The notes below the pieces were generated by a model. The model searched no databases. It was not told the DNA's origin and was given only the letters and a program-made list of their open reading frames with translations. A DNA stretch of 8,524 bases from Deltaproteobacteria bacterium (GTDB lineage: Bacteria > Desulfobacterota > Desulfuromonadia > Desulfuromonadales > Geothermobacteraceae): NCBI GenBank assembly GCA_003695205.1, contig RFIO01000362.1, positions 1 through 8,524 on the forward strand, read 5' to 3'. Below are positions 1 through 6,065 of the stretch, piece after piece (position 1 is the stretch's first letter; each line of letters starts with the position of its first letter). Both the position numbers and the translations under genes were made by a program.

Positions 1-1
1 C

Positions 2-271
2 ATCACCGCCCTGCTGGTGCACGGCCTCGACCTGGTGCGCATCAACGCCATCAAGGTCTTCGTCATCTTCACCTACACCTTCATCGCCCTGGGCGTCTTC
101 ATCTGGCACGGCCAGATCGACTGGGCCCTAGGTCTTGCCCTGGCCGCCGGCAACTCCCTGGGCGGCGCCATCGGCCCGCGAATCGCCGTGGCCAAGGGGC
201 ACGACTGGATCAAGCGCCTGGTCACCGCCACGGTGCTGGTCTTCGCCCTCAAGCTGCTTCTCTTCCCCTGA
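2..271 (+). CDS. TSUP (TauE/SafE-type) membrane permease, C-terminal end (5' truncated)
   Basis: The last 89 residues of an integral membrane protein are visible; the start lies left of the window. Two hydrophobic helices (around KVFVIFTYTFIALGVFIW and VTATVLVFALKLLLF) flank a Gly/Ala-rich helix with the block GNSLGGAIGPRIAVAKG. In the TSUP family (PF01925: sulfite exporter TauE/SafE and relatives) the C-terminal half typically has N-x-x-K-V, a short loop ending in a Trp, a G-rich helix with 'G-x-x-x-G-x-R-x-A', and a final hydrophobic helix ending the protein. All of these are seen here. The family moves sulfur-containing or organic anions across the inner membrane; the substrate cannot be told from this fragment. 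It is followed by 228 gene-free bases and is probably not part of the secretion operon. Family assignment is fairly secure, specific function unknown. Confidence 0.8.
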   Translation: MTALLVHGLDLVRINAIKVFVIFTYTFIALGVFIWHGQIDWALGLALAAGNSLGGAIGPRIAVAKGHDWIKRLVTATVLVFALKLLLFP

Positions 272-276
272 CCCCT

Positions 277-296
277 GCACCTTCTCCGGCCGGTGC
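277..296 (+). terminator. Weak hairpin after the permease gene
   Basis: GCACC (277-281) pairs with GGTGC (292-296) around a 10-base loop, starting six bases after the permease stop codon. The bases after it are only moderately T-rich, with no proper U-tract. It could be a weak intrinsic terminator, but a 5-bp stem is little evidence. Confidence 0.25.
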
Positions 297-358
297 GACT
301 CTTGCATTAAATCGTTTGAATAAGCCCGTCTTTCATGGGGCTTGTGTCATTTGTGGCG

Positions 359-432
359 GCAACAGTGCGGTTTCTTCCTGCCTCCCGCGCCTGCTGTTCC
401 GGAGGGGTCCTGCCATATCGCACCACTGTTGC
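359..432 (+). promoter_or_regulatory. Possible structured 5' leader (long-range stem with nested stem)
   Basis: GCAACAGTG (359-367) is perfectly complementary to CACTGTTGC (424-432). The stem can be prolonged by 2 bp (368-369 with 419-420) across a three-base bulge. Nested inside, CCTCC (381-385) can pair with GGAGG (401-405). The block sits 68 bases upstream of the TolC-type start codon, so it would lie in the untranslated leader if the promoter is in the AT-rich island around 301-345. A 9-bp perfect arm with a nested stem is suggestive, but no covariation evidence is available. It could also be an inverted-repeat protein-binding site or chance. Confidence 0.35.
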
Positions 433-484
433 GTGATTTTGCTGTGTTGTCGGGGTGTCGCGATTTGAGCGCGTCCCCTGTTTC

Positions 485-490
485 AGGAGG
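485..490 (+). promoter_or_regulatory. Ribosome binding site of the TolC-type gene; decides the start
   Basis: AGGAGG lies 9 bases before ATG 500. The frame is open further upstream to a GTG at 455, but that start has no comparable site and would put about 15 charged residues in front of the signal peptide. ATG 500 is therefore preferred. Confidence 0.85.
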
Positions 491-499
491 TCGTCAGAC

Positions 500-2071
500 A
501 TGTCCTGCCGTTTTACGGGGGCGATAGTCGCCTGTCTGCTGGTTCTTTTTTGCCTTCCTGCAAATCCCGCCCTGTCCGATCAGGCGAGCGTAAAGCCTGG
601 TATGCCAGACGGAGGTTCCGGACCTTTGGCCGGCTTCGATGTGCCCGACCGCCAGGGGCTTCCCTTCCTGTTCGGAAGCACGGAGATCGCGGTGCGCATC
701 GATCCGCAGGGGCGCTACGCCGGTGTCCTCGAACGTTTGGCGGGTGCTGGGCGAACCGAAACGCCCGAGCGGGAGGATTTCTCCGGTGCCGTGAGTACCG
801 GCCGGCGACTCAGTCCCGACCGCAGGGCCTCTCTGGCGCGCGTCGATCAGGCCCGGGCCCAGAGCCGTCAGGCGCTGGCATTGCTGCTGCCGTCGGTCTC
901 GTTGCGTGCCAACCGCGGCATGGAAAATTCGAAACCGTCGGTCGCCGTCGATCCGCTCACCGGCGACCTGCTGCCCGAAAGTGACCACATCCGCACCGAC
1001 GTCAGCCTGACGGTACGCCAGCCCCTGTTCGACCTGCCCGGCTTTCTGGATTGGCGCCGGCGCCAGCGGCGGGTCGATGCCCGGCGCGAGAGCTACCGGG
1101 CCAGTGACGGCGATGCCTTTCTCGCGACCACCGATGCCTACCTGCGCCTGGTTTCCAGCCGGTTGAAGGCGGAGATCACCTTCGATTACGAACTGCGGCT
1201 GGCGCACCTGCTCGACTATATCGAAAAGCGCACCGAGGCCGGTGCCAGTACGGTCGCCGATATGGCCCGGGTACGGGCGCGCCGCCAGGTCGCCCTCTCC
1301 CTGCGGCTGGAGCAGGATGCCATCCACGCCGCCGCCGGCATCGCCTTTTTGCGCCGGACCCGCCTGGCGCCCGAAAAGGTTGTCATTCCCCTGCCCGAGG
1401 ATGTCGGCGCCGATCTGCTGCCGGACAGTTTCGAAGCGGCGGTCCCGCTGGCGCTCGACAACAATCCGGAGATTCGGGCCATCGGTGCCGAGCTGAACGC
1501 GGCCCGCGTGGACCGGAACCAGGCGCGCGGGCGCTTCCTGCCCCGGGTCGACCTGGAATACACCGACAGCTTTTCCGAGCATGCCGGTGGCGCCGAGAGC
1601 GACAAGGGGCAGCGCGACCGGCGCCTGATGGTGGTGGCCAACTGGGAACTGGTCAGCGGCGGTGGTGACATCCACCGGCTGGCCGAACGCCGGGCGCGCA
1701 TCGAGGAACTGCTCTACCGCCTGGAAGACGAGCGTCTGAGAGTTCTGGAAGAGCTGGCCGCCGGTTACTCCGATCTTCTGACCATCCGCAGCCGTCTGGA
1801 CACGGGTTACCAGGAATTGCGGTCGGTTTCGACCGCCGCAAGGGCCATGACCAGCCGGATGCTGTCCGGCAACCAGTCGCTGCTCGACCTGCTGGATGTT
1901 CTGACCCAGCTGCACCAGGCGCGCCTGCGCCTGGTCGACCTGCACGTCGAGGAACTGCGGACGGTCGCTGACCTGGTTCGCCTTGTTTTCGGTACCCCCG
2001 AGGTTCCCGGAAGCGAAAATTCGAAGGCAACCATGGAACAGAGCGATTCGAAGGGGGCACATCATGGCTGA
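500..2071 (+). CDS. TolC-family outer-membrane channel of a type I secretion system (SiiC/LapE-like)
   Basis: A 523-residue protein. Residues 1-25 form a Sec signal peptide (basic start, then a hydrophobic core AIVACLLVLFCL; cleavage probably shortly after, near ANPALS). About 80 residues without clear family features follow. Then come two outer-membrane efflux protein (OEP, PF02321) halves, roughly 105-285 and 310-498. The first half has the typical turn LPSVSLRANRG and the strand-like VSLTVRQPLFD. The second has NPEIRAIGAELNAARVDRNQ, the FLPRVDLEY strand and ANWELVSGG. Long Arg/Glu/Ala/Leu helices between them fit the periplasmic tunnel. The family forms trimers spanning the outer membrane and periplasm and docks on HlyD-type fusion proteins; here the cargo is presumably the adhesin at 6066. 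It is the first gene of the cluster, and its end overlaps the next gene by 8 bases, which suggests translational coupling. Similarity to SiiC or LapE rests on context. Confidence 0.9.
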   Translation: MSCRFTGAIVACLLVLFCLPANPALSDQASVKPGMPDGGSGPLAGFDVPDRQGLPFLFGSTEIAVRIDPQGRYAGVLERLAGAGRTETPEREDFSGAVSTGRRLSPDRRASLARVDQARAQSRQALALLLPSVSLRANRGMENSKPSVAVDPLTGDLLPESDHIRTDVSLTVRQPLFDLPGFLDWRRRQRRVDARRESYRASDGDAFLATTDAYLRLVSSRLKAEITFDYELRLAHLLDYIEKRTEAGASTVADMARVRARRQVALSLRLEQDAIHAAAGIAFLRRTRLAPEKVVIPLPEDVGADLLPDSFEAAVPLALDNNPEIRAIGAELNAARVDRNQARGRFLPRVDLEYTDSFSEHAGGAESDKGQRDRRLMVVANWELVSGGGDIHRLAERRARIEELLYRLEDERLRVLEELAAGYSDLLTIRSRLDTGYQELRSVSTAARAMTSRMLSGNQSLLDLLDVLTQLHQARLRLVDLHVEELRTVADLVRLVFGTPEVPGSENSKATMEQSDSKGAHHG

Positions 2072-2720
2072 ACGTTATGAAGACGCCGACGGCACCAACA
2101 TCTTCTGGCCGGGCTATGTCGACGCAACCACCAACCTGGCTCTCAACCTCCTTTTTCTTTTGGTGGTGATGATCTCGGCCGTCTTCATGTTCGCCCTGGA
2201 AATGGGACGGGCGAGTGTAGAACAGGCTAAAACCGAGCAGGAACATCAGCAGACGCTGCAGCAGACAGTGGCGAGCGAACAGACCCGGGCCGCCCGGTTG
2301 CAGGCGGAACTCGACCGATTGCGGGCCCGGGTACGTGAACTGGAGGCAGCGCAGACCGCCCGCCTTAAGCGAAAGAATGTCGAAGCCACCGGCCCGGCGC
2401 CGGAGGCGGGGAAAGGGAGCAGCGACCTGTCGGTGGACGATTTTACGGTTGCCGTTCGCTTCCGCGACGATGCTGTCGAACTGTTGCCCGGGGAGCGCGA
2501 GCGCCTGGCCGCCGAGCTCAGGCAGGTTCTGGAGCGGGGCAGGGCCATCATCCGCGTGATTGTGCCGCCGGGCTTTACCGAAACCAGGCGACTCGGTTTC
2601 TACCGGGCCATGGTGGTGCGCAACCTGCTCATCGAGCAGCACCTGCCGGCCGACAAGATCGACGTGGCGGTCATCGAGGGGCGGAAGCAGGCTGATGCCG
2701 CCCTGGTGCTGGTGCGCTGA
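2064..2720 (+). CDS. MotB/SiiA-like motor subunit: one membrane helix, coiled coil, OmpA-like periplasmic domain
   Basis: A 218-residue protein; ATG 2064 lies inside the end of the TolC-type gene, with AAGGGGG (2051-2057) as ribosome binding site. A short cytoplasmic N-terminus leads into FWPGYVDATTN and a membrane helix (about 21-45). A Gln/Glu/Arg-rich coiled coil follows (about 50-100), then a Pro/Gly linker, then a mixed alpha/beta domain (about 125-218) with VRFRDDAVELLPGERERL and GFYRAMVVRNLL, resembling OmpA_C/MotB domains. W15-x2-Y18-x-D20 lines up with the W...YAD motif of MotB, whose Asp carries the proton; SiiA of Salmonella SPI-4 has a comparable Asp and similar size. By inference it pairs with the MotA-like protein at 4015 as an ion-driven stator coupled to adhesin secretion. 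Oddity: the stretch between the strand and the Arg-Ala of the OmpA helix is several residues short, so peptidoglycan binding may be changed. Alternative: a generic OmpA-family accessory protein of adhesin operons. Confidence 0.72.
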   Translation: MAERYEDADGTNIFWPGYVDATTNLALNLLFLLVVMISAVFMFALEMGRASVEQAKTEQEHQQTLQQTVASEQTRAARLQAELDRLRARVRELEAAQTARLKRKNVEATGPAPEAGKGSSDLSVDDFTVAVRFRDDAVELLPGERERLAAELRQVLERGRAIIRVIVPPGFTETRRLGFYRAMVVRNLLIEQHLPADKIDVAVIEGRKQADAALVLVR

Positions 2721-2730
2721 CGGAGAGAAG

Positions 2731-3984
2731 ATGTCCTTACGCCAGGCGTTCATACTCCTCTGTTTCACCGTCACCGCGGCCTTTTTTGCCTGGGCCACCC
2801 TGGCCCGGGTGGATGTCATCGTCCGTACCAGTGGCCAGATCATCCCGGCCGGCAAGTCCCAGGTCGTTCAGCACCTTGAAGGCGGCATCGTGCGCCGCAT
2901 TCTGGTTCATGAGGGAGAGCTGCTGACCCGCGGCCAGGCCCTGTTCGAGCTCTCCGATGTCCAGATACGCAGCGACCTGGACCGGGACCAGTCGCGCCTG
3001 GACGCGTTGCGGGCCCGGGAAGCGCGCCTGCTTGCCGAAGTCCGGGGACTCGACGAACCGATCTTTCCAGCCGAACTGCAGGGGGCTGATGTCATCGGCC
3101 CGGAGAGCCAGGCCTGGCGCGACCGGCGCGACCGTCTCAAGGAGGAAGTCGCGGTCCTTGAGGCCCAGCGCGAGCAGCGCCAGCGGGAACTCGATGAGAT
3201 CAAGGTCCGGCGCCGGAGCCTCGGTGAAGAGCTCGATCTGGCTCTGCGCAAACAGCAGGTGATTGAAAAGCTGCATCGGGATCATGCCGCCTCGGAACTG
3301 GAACTGATCGACATTCGCATGCGCCTGCAGCAGTTGCGCACCGAGCTGACCGAGGCCGACAGCAGGATCCCGCGGCTCGAGGCCGGTGTGGCCGAGGCGG
3401 CGGCGCGCATCAAGGAGGCCGAGGCCCGGTTCCGGGCGGATGCCTCAGGAGAGCTGACCCGGATCCGTCAGGAAATCGCCGCGCTTGAGCAGGGGCTCAA
3501 GGGGAACGAGGATCGGCTGCGGCGGGTGGTGGTGCGCAGCCCGGTAGCCGGACGGGTCAACAGGGTCAATGTCACAACCCTGGGAGCCGTGGTGCGTCCT
3601 GGTGAGATTCTGTGCGAAATCACCCCCAGCGGCCGCGGCATCCTGATCGAAACCGCCGCCAACCCCGATGACCGGGCCCATCTGCGCCCCGGCCTGAGGG
3701 CGCATGTCCGGGTCGGCGCCTACGACTATGCGACCTACGGTTCCTTTGCCGGCGAGGTGACCGAGGTGAGTGCCGACACCCTGGCCGACTCCCAGGGGCG
3801 GCATTTCTATCGGGTCACCATCGCGGTGTCGGCCTCGGAACTGGAAACAGCTTCAGACATTCCCGGACCGCTGCTGCCGGGCATGCGCGCCAGCGCCGAC
3901 ATCACTGTCGGCCGGAGAACCATCCTGTCATTTCTGCTGTCCCCGCTCATGAGATTTCGCGACGGCGTTTTTCGTGCCGGATGA
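2731..3984 (+). CDS. HlyD-family membrane fusion protein (type I secretion periplasmic adaptor, SiiD/LapC-like)
   Basis: A 417-residue protein; GGAGA (2722-2726) precedes ATG 2731, and the gap to the previous stop is 10 bases. A membrane helix starts almost at once (about 5-23). The first half-lipoyl motif follows: QVVQHLEGGIVRRILVHEGE (45-64). A long helical hairpin spans about 80-265, rich in Arg, Glu, Leu and Gln, and contains ELELIDIRMRL. The second half-lipoyl motif is VVVRSPVAGRVNRVNV (266-281), with GAVVRPGEIL after it. A beta-barrel domain follows (about 300-395), with LRPGLRAHVRVGAYDY and LLPGMRASADITVG. This is the classic HlyD/LapC layout: the hairpin meets the TolC-type channel and the N-terminal helix meets the ABC transporter. 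Two deviations are visible: only about four residues precede the membrane helix, and the protein ends in GVFRAG where family members usually end ALRER. The partner ABC transporter is not in the window. Confidence 0.92.
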   Translation: MSLRQAFILLCFTVTAAFFAWATLARVDVIVRTSGQIIPAGKSQVVQHLEGGIVRRILVHEGELLTRGQALFELSDVQIRSDLDRDQSRLDALRAREARLLAEVRGLDEPIFPAELQGADVIGPESQAWRDRRDRLKEEVAVLEAQREQRQRELDEIKVRRRSLGEELDLALRKQQVIEKLHRDHAASELELIDIRMRLQQLRTELTEADSRIPRLEAGVAEAAARIKEAEARFRADASGELTRIRQEIAALEQGLKGNEDRLRRVVVRSPVAGRVNRVNVTTLGAVVRPGEILCEITPSGRGILIETAANPDDRAHLRPGLRAHVRVGAYDYATYGSFAGEVTEVSADTLADSQGRHFYRVTIAVSASELETASDIPGPLLPGMRASADITVGRRTILSFLLSPLMRFRDGVFRAG

Positions 3985-3986
3985 CC

Positions 3987-4000
3987 GCCCCGGTTGGGGC
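3987..4000 (+). promoter_or_regulatory. Small hairpin next to the ribosome binding site of the MotA-like gene
   Basis: GCCCC (3987-3991) pairs with GGGGC (3996-4000) around a GGTT loop, two bases after the HlyD stop codon and directly before the AAGGAG site (4002-4007). ATG 4015 lies 7 bases beyond that site. An in-frame TTG at 3994 falls inside this hairpin and lacks a ribosome binding site, so ATG 4015 is taken as the start. Confidence 0.35.
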
Positions 4001-4014
4001 CAAGGAGACGGAAC

Positions 4015-6000
4015 ATGCTCAAGTATCTGCGACTCTACTACCTGCTGGTGGCCCTCCCCTACCTGCTGATGCTGACCGGGGCCTGGGTCTTCTATGAACC
4101 GCTCAGGCGGACCATCGCCGGCAACCGCGTACCGCACCTCAACTACGCCATCATCGTCATTGTCCTTCTGGGTGGGCTTTTCATCCTGCTCAATGCCCGC
4201 AGGCTGGTACGCGAGGCCCGCAACCTGCGCCTGTTCATGGAAGCGGTCCGGAACCAGGAGGATTCCTCGACCCTGCGGCAGCTGACCGCGCCGATGGTCG
4301 GAGCGCTGGCGAACCTGCTGCAGATGATGGCGGCCAGCTGCAACCGCTCCATTTCCCATCAGGAACAGGCGGCGCTGGAGCATGAGCAGGTCAACGTTCG
4401 CACCCTGCTGGTTCGGCGCAACGCCCTGCCGCAGTACCTGACCGGACTTCTGGTGGCCATGGGCCTGCTCGGCACCTTCATCGGCCTGCTGGCAACCCTT
4501 GCGGATATCTCGGTGCTGATCGGCAGTTTCGCCGACATCGACATGCAGCATACCGAGCCGATTCAGGTCTTTCGCATGATGATCGAGCGCCTCAAGGCGC
4601 CCATGTCCTCCATGGGCATCGCCTTTTCCACCTCGATGTTCGGCCTGCTCGGGTCCATCGTCATCGGCCTTATGATGCTCGGCATCCGCCGCCTGCAGGG
4701 GGACATCATGTCGACCCTGGCATCGGAACTGGCCCGTCACATTGAAAACGCCCTCTCCTTCGAGGCGGTTTCCCTGCGGGGCGCGGAGCTGGCATTGGCC
4801 GACGGCGAGGCTCTCGACGCCCAGAGCCGCATCCTGCTGCGTATCGATGAGCGTCTCGCCGAGGCGGCCCGGACCCGCCAGCGCCAGCTGGCCGCAGAGA
4901 TCGACGATTTTCGCGCCCAGCGCAAAGAGATGCTGCAGACGTTGCAGCAGCAGGCCGAAAGCAATGCGGCGCTGGCCGGTCGGATCGAACAGGTCGGGCA
5001 CCTGCTGGCAACGCTGACCGAGGGGGTACGTCAGGCGGACGGGACCCTGTCCAGCCAGTTGTCTGAGTTGCGCGTCCAGCTGGAAAGCGACGCAAACCGG
5101 TCGCAGGAACTGCTGCAGCGCCAGGTCGCGCGCCAGGAGGAGCTGCTGCAGTCCCTGGCCGGGCTCAAGCTGGGCGAGCGGGTGGAAGAGCTGGCGCGGC
5201 GCCAGCAACAGCTCCACAGCGATCTGGCTGAAGATTTTAGAGCGCAGCGCGGCGAAATGCGCCAGGCGCTCGAGCGCCAGAGTGCCACCACCGAGGCCCA
5301 CTCCCGCAGCCTTGACGAGTTCGCCCGGCAGCTGGGTGCCATGTCCGAGGACTGGTGCCGCCAGCTTGACGACATCGCCGGCCGCATCAGCGACCAGACG
5401 GCGCAGGCCGGTGCCGACGCCAAGGAGACCCACCGCCTGCAGACTGCGTCGCTCAAGGCCCTGCGCAGCGAGCTGCAGCAGCTGGGCCAGCTGATGGACA
5501 ACCGCATCGGCAAGCTGCGCCAGTGTCTCGACGAAGGTCAGGCGGCCTCCCTGGAGAGCCTTGGCACCCTGCAGGAAAGCCTGGTCAGGGAACAGGCCGC
5601 CGTGCGTGACCGGATTGAACAGGTCGGCGGCGGCATCAGGGAACAGATCGCCGCCGGTACCAGGGAACTGGCCGATCTCGGTCGGACCGAATCGGTGGCC
5701 CTGCAGGAGGAGCTGGCACGCCAGGCCGACCGCGGCAGCGAGGAACGGAACGGTCTGCGCCAGGCGCTCTTTTCCGTCGGCAAGGGGTTGCGCGAGGATG
5801 TCCGCCAGGGGTTTGACGCCCTGCAGAAGCCTGTCGACCAGCTGGTCGCCCTCGCCGAGCGCGGAGACCCTGTCGTGGCCGAGCGGATCGAGCTTTTGCG
5901 CAGCCAACTCGCCGCCGAAGCCAGGACACTGCAGTCCTATTTGTCGGGCGAGGAGCGGGAGGCGCTGGCCAGTGCGGCCAATGAAGGACAGGGCAGGTGA
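4015..6000 (+). CDS. MotA/TolQ/ExbB-type proton-channel subunit with long helical tail (SiiB/ZorA-like)
   Basis: A 661-residue protein. Four hydrophobic helices are seen: about 8-27, 42-61, 143-163 and 201-224. A basic/acidic cytoplasmic stretch lies between the second and third, as in the MotA/TolQ/ExbB family. The two family hallmarks are present: GLLGTFIGL (151-159) in the third helix and AFSTSMFGLLGS (203-214) in the fourth. Thr154 and Thr206 match the polar channel-lining Thr residues of ExbB/TolQ. Residues from about 225 to 661 have no membrane segment and are Gln/Arg/Glu/Ala/Leu-rich, with heptad-like spacing; a long cytoplasmic helical tail is expected. Within it DFRAQR occurs at 298-303 and 407-412, and RIEQVG at 323-328 and 533-538. 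By inference five copies surround two copies of the MotB-like protein encoded at 2064 and use the proton gradient for adhesin secretion or release, as proposed for SiiAB. ZorA also has a long tail, but no Zorya effector genes are present. Confidence 0.82.
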   Translation: MLKYLRLYYLLVALPYLLMLTGAWVFYEPLRRTIAGNRVPHLNYAIIVIVLLGGLFILLNARRLVREARNLRLFMEAVRNQEDSSTLRQLTAPMVGALANLLQMMAASCNRSISHQEQAALEHEQVNVRTLLVRRNALPQYLTGLLVAMGLLGTFIGLLATLADISVLIGSFADIDMQHTEPIQVFRMMIERLKAPMSSMGIAFSTSMFGLLGSIVIGLMMLGIRRLQGDIMSTLASELARHIENALSFEAVSLRGAELALADGEALDAQSRILLRIDERLAEAARTRQRQLAAEIDDFRAQRKEMLQTLQQQAESNAALAGRIEQVGHLLATLTEGVRQADGTLSSQLSELRVQLESDANRSQELLQRQVARQEELLQSLAGLKLGERVEELARRQQQLHSDLAEDFRAQRGEMRQALERQSATTEAHSRSLDEFARQLGAMSEDWCRQLDDIAGRISDQTAQAGADAKETHRLQTASLKALRSELQQLGQLMDNRIGKLRQCLDEGQAASLESLGTLQESLVREQAAVRDRIEQVGGGIREQIAAGTRELADLGRTESVALQEELARQADRGSEERNGLRQALFSVGKGLREDVRQGFDALQKPVDQLVALAERGDPVVAERIELLRSQLAAEARTLQSYLSGEEREALASAANEGQGR

Positions 6001-6020
6001 GCTGACGGACAGTTCGGAAT

Positions 6021-6047
6021 GGCCGGGGCACCGGTGGTGTCCCGGCC
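6021..6047 (+). promoter_or_regulatory. Strong 12-bp hairpin between the motor gene and the adhesin gene
   Basis: GGCCGGG (6021-6027) pairs perfectly with CCCGGCC (6041-6047). The stem continues through a G-U pair (6028/6040) and CACC/GGTG (6029-6032 with 6036-6039), leaving a three-base loop. It fills most of the 65-base gap between the MotA-like stop and the adhesin start and ends 6 bases before the adhesin ribosome binding site. There is no T-tract after it, so a classical intrinsic terminator is unlikely. RNA stability or processing, partial attenuation, or protection of a 3' end are plausible roles. Confidence 0.6.
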
Positions 6048-6053
6048 TGGTCC

Positions 6054-6060
6054 AGGGAGG
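6054..6060 (+). promoter_or_regulatory. Ribosome binding site of the adhesin gene
   Basis: AGGGAGG ends 5 bases before ATG 6066. It fixes the adhesin start and lies just downstream of the 12-bp hairpin, so initiation could be affected by how that hairpin folds. Confidence 0.8.
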
Positions 6061-6065
6061 TGGAC

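Larger units (their letters stand above)
272..499 (+). other. Gene-free region and probable promoter/leader of the secretion operon
   Basis: No convincing coding sequence is seen in these 228 bases. The only AT-rich stretch is about 301-345, where the operon promoter might lie, but I cannot place a -35/-10 pair with acceptable spacing and see no sigma-54 site (GG-N10-GC context). A 6-bp hairpin, AAGCCC (322-327) with GGGCTT (338-343), lies in this island and could be a terminator for the permease or part of the leader. Downstream is a longer possible RNA fold (359-432, listed separately). The region ends with a strong ribosome binding site. No c-di-GMP (GEMM) or other riboswitch core was recognised by eye. 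Confidence 0.5.

Noticed and set aside
455..499. Upstream GTG start (455) giving 15 more residues for the TolC-type protein
   Set aside because: It has no ribosome binding site, and ATG 500 has AGGAGG at good spacing and starts a normal signal peptide.
272..499. Sigma-54 promoter or c-di-GMP riboswitch in the leader
   Set aside because: No GG-N10-GC element with the expected flanking bases and no GEMM core could be found by eye.
3928..5907. Long antisense reading frame (659 codons) opposite the MotA-like gene, and similar ones at 494-2065 and 5937-7826
   Set aside because: They mirror the codon pattern of the GC-rich + strand genes, lack family features and ribosome binding sites, and overlap genes with clear domains. 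They are shadow frames.
4015..6000. Zorya anti-phage defence (ZorA/ZorB) as the meaning of the motor pair
   Set aside because: The shape is similar (long-tailed MotA-like plus OmpA/MotB-like subunit), but no ZorC, ZorD or ZorE genes are present, and the pair is interleaved with TolC, HlyD and adhesin genes.
2064..6000. Flagellar stator MotAB
   Set aside because: No flagellar genes are nearby, the two genes are separated by a HlyD gene, and the MotA-like protein is more than twice the usual MotA length.
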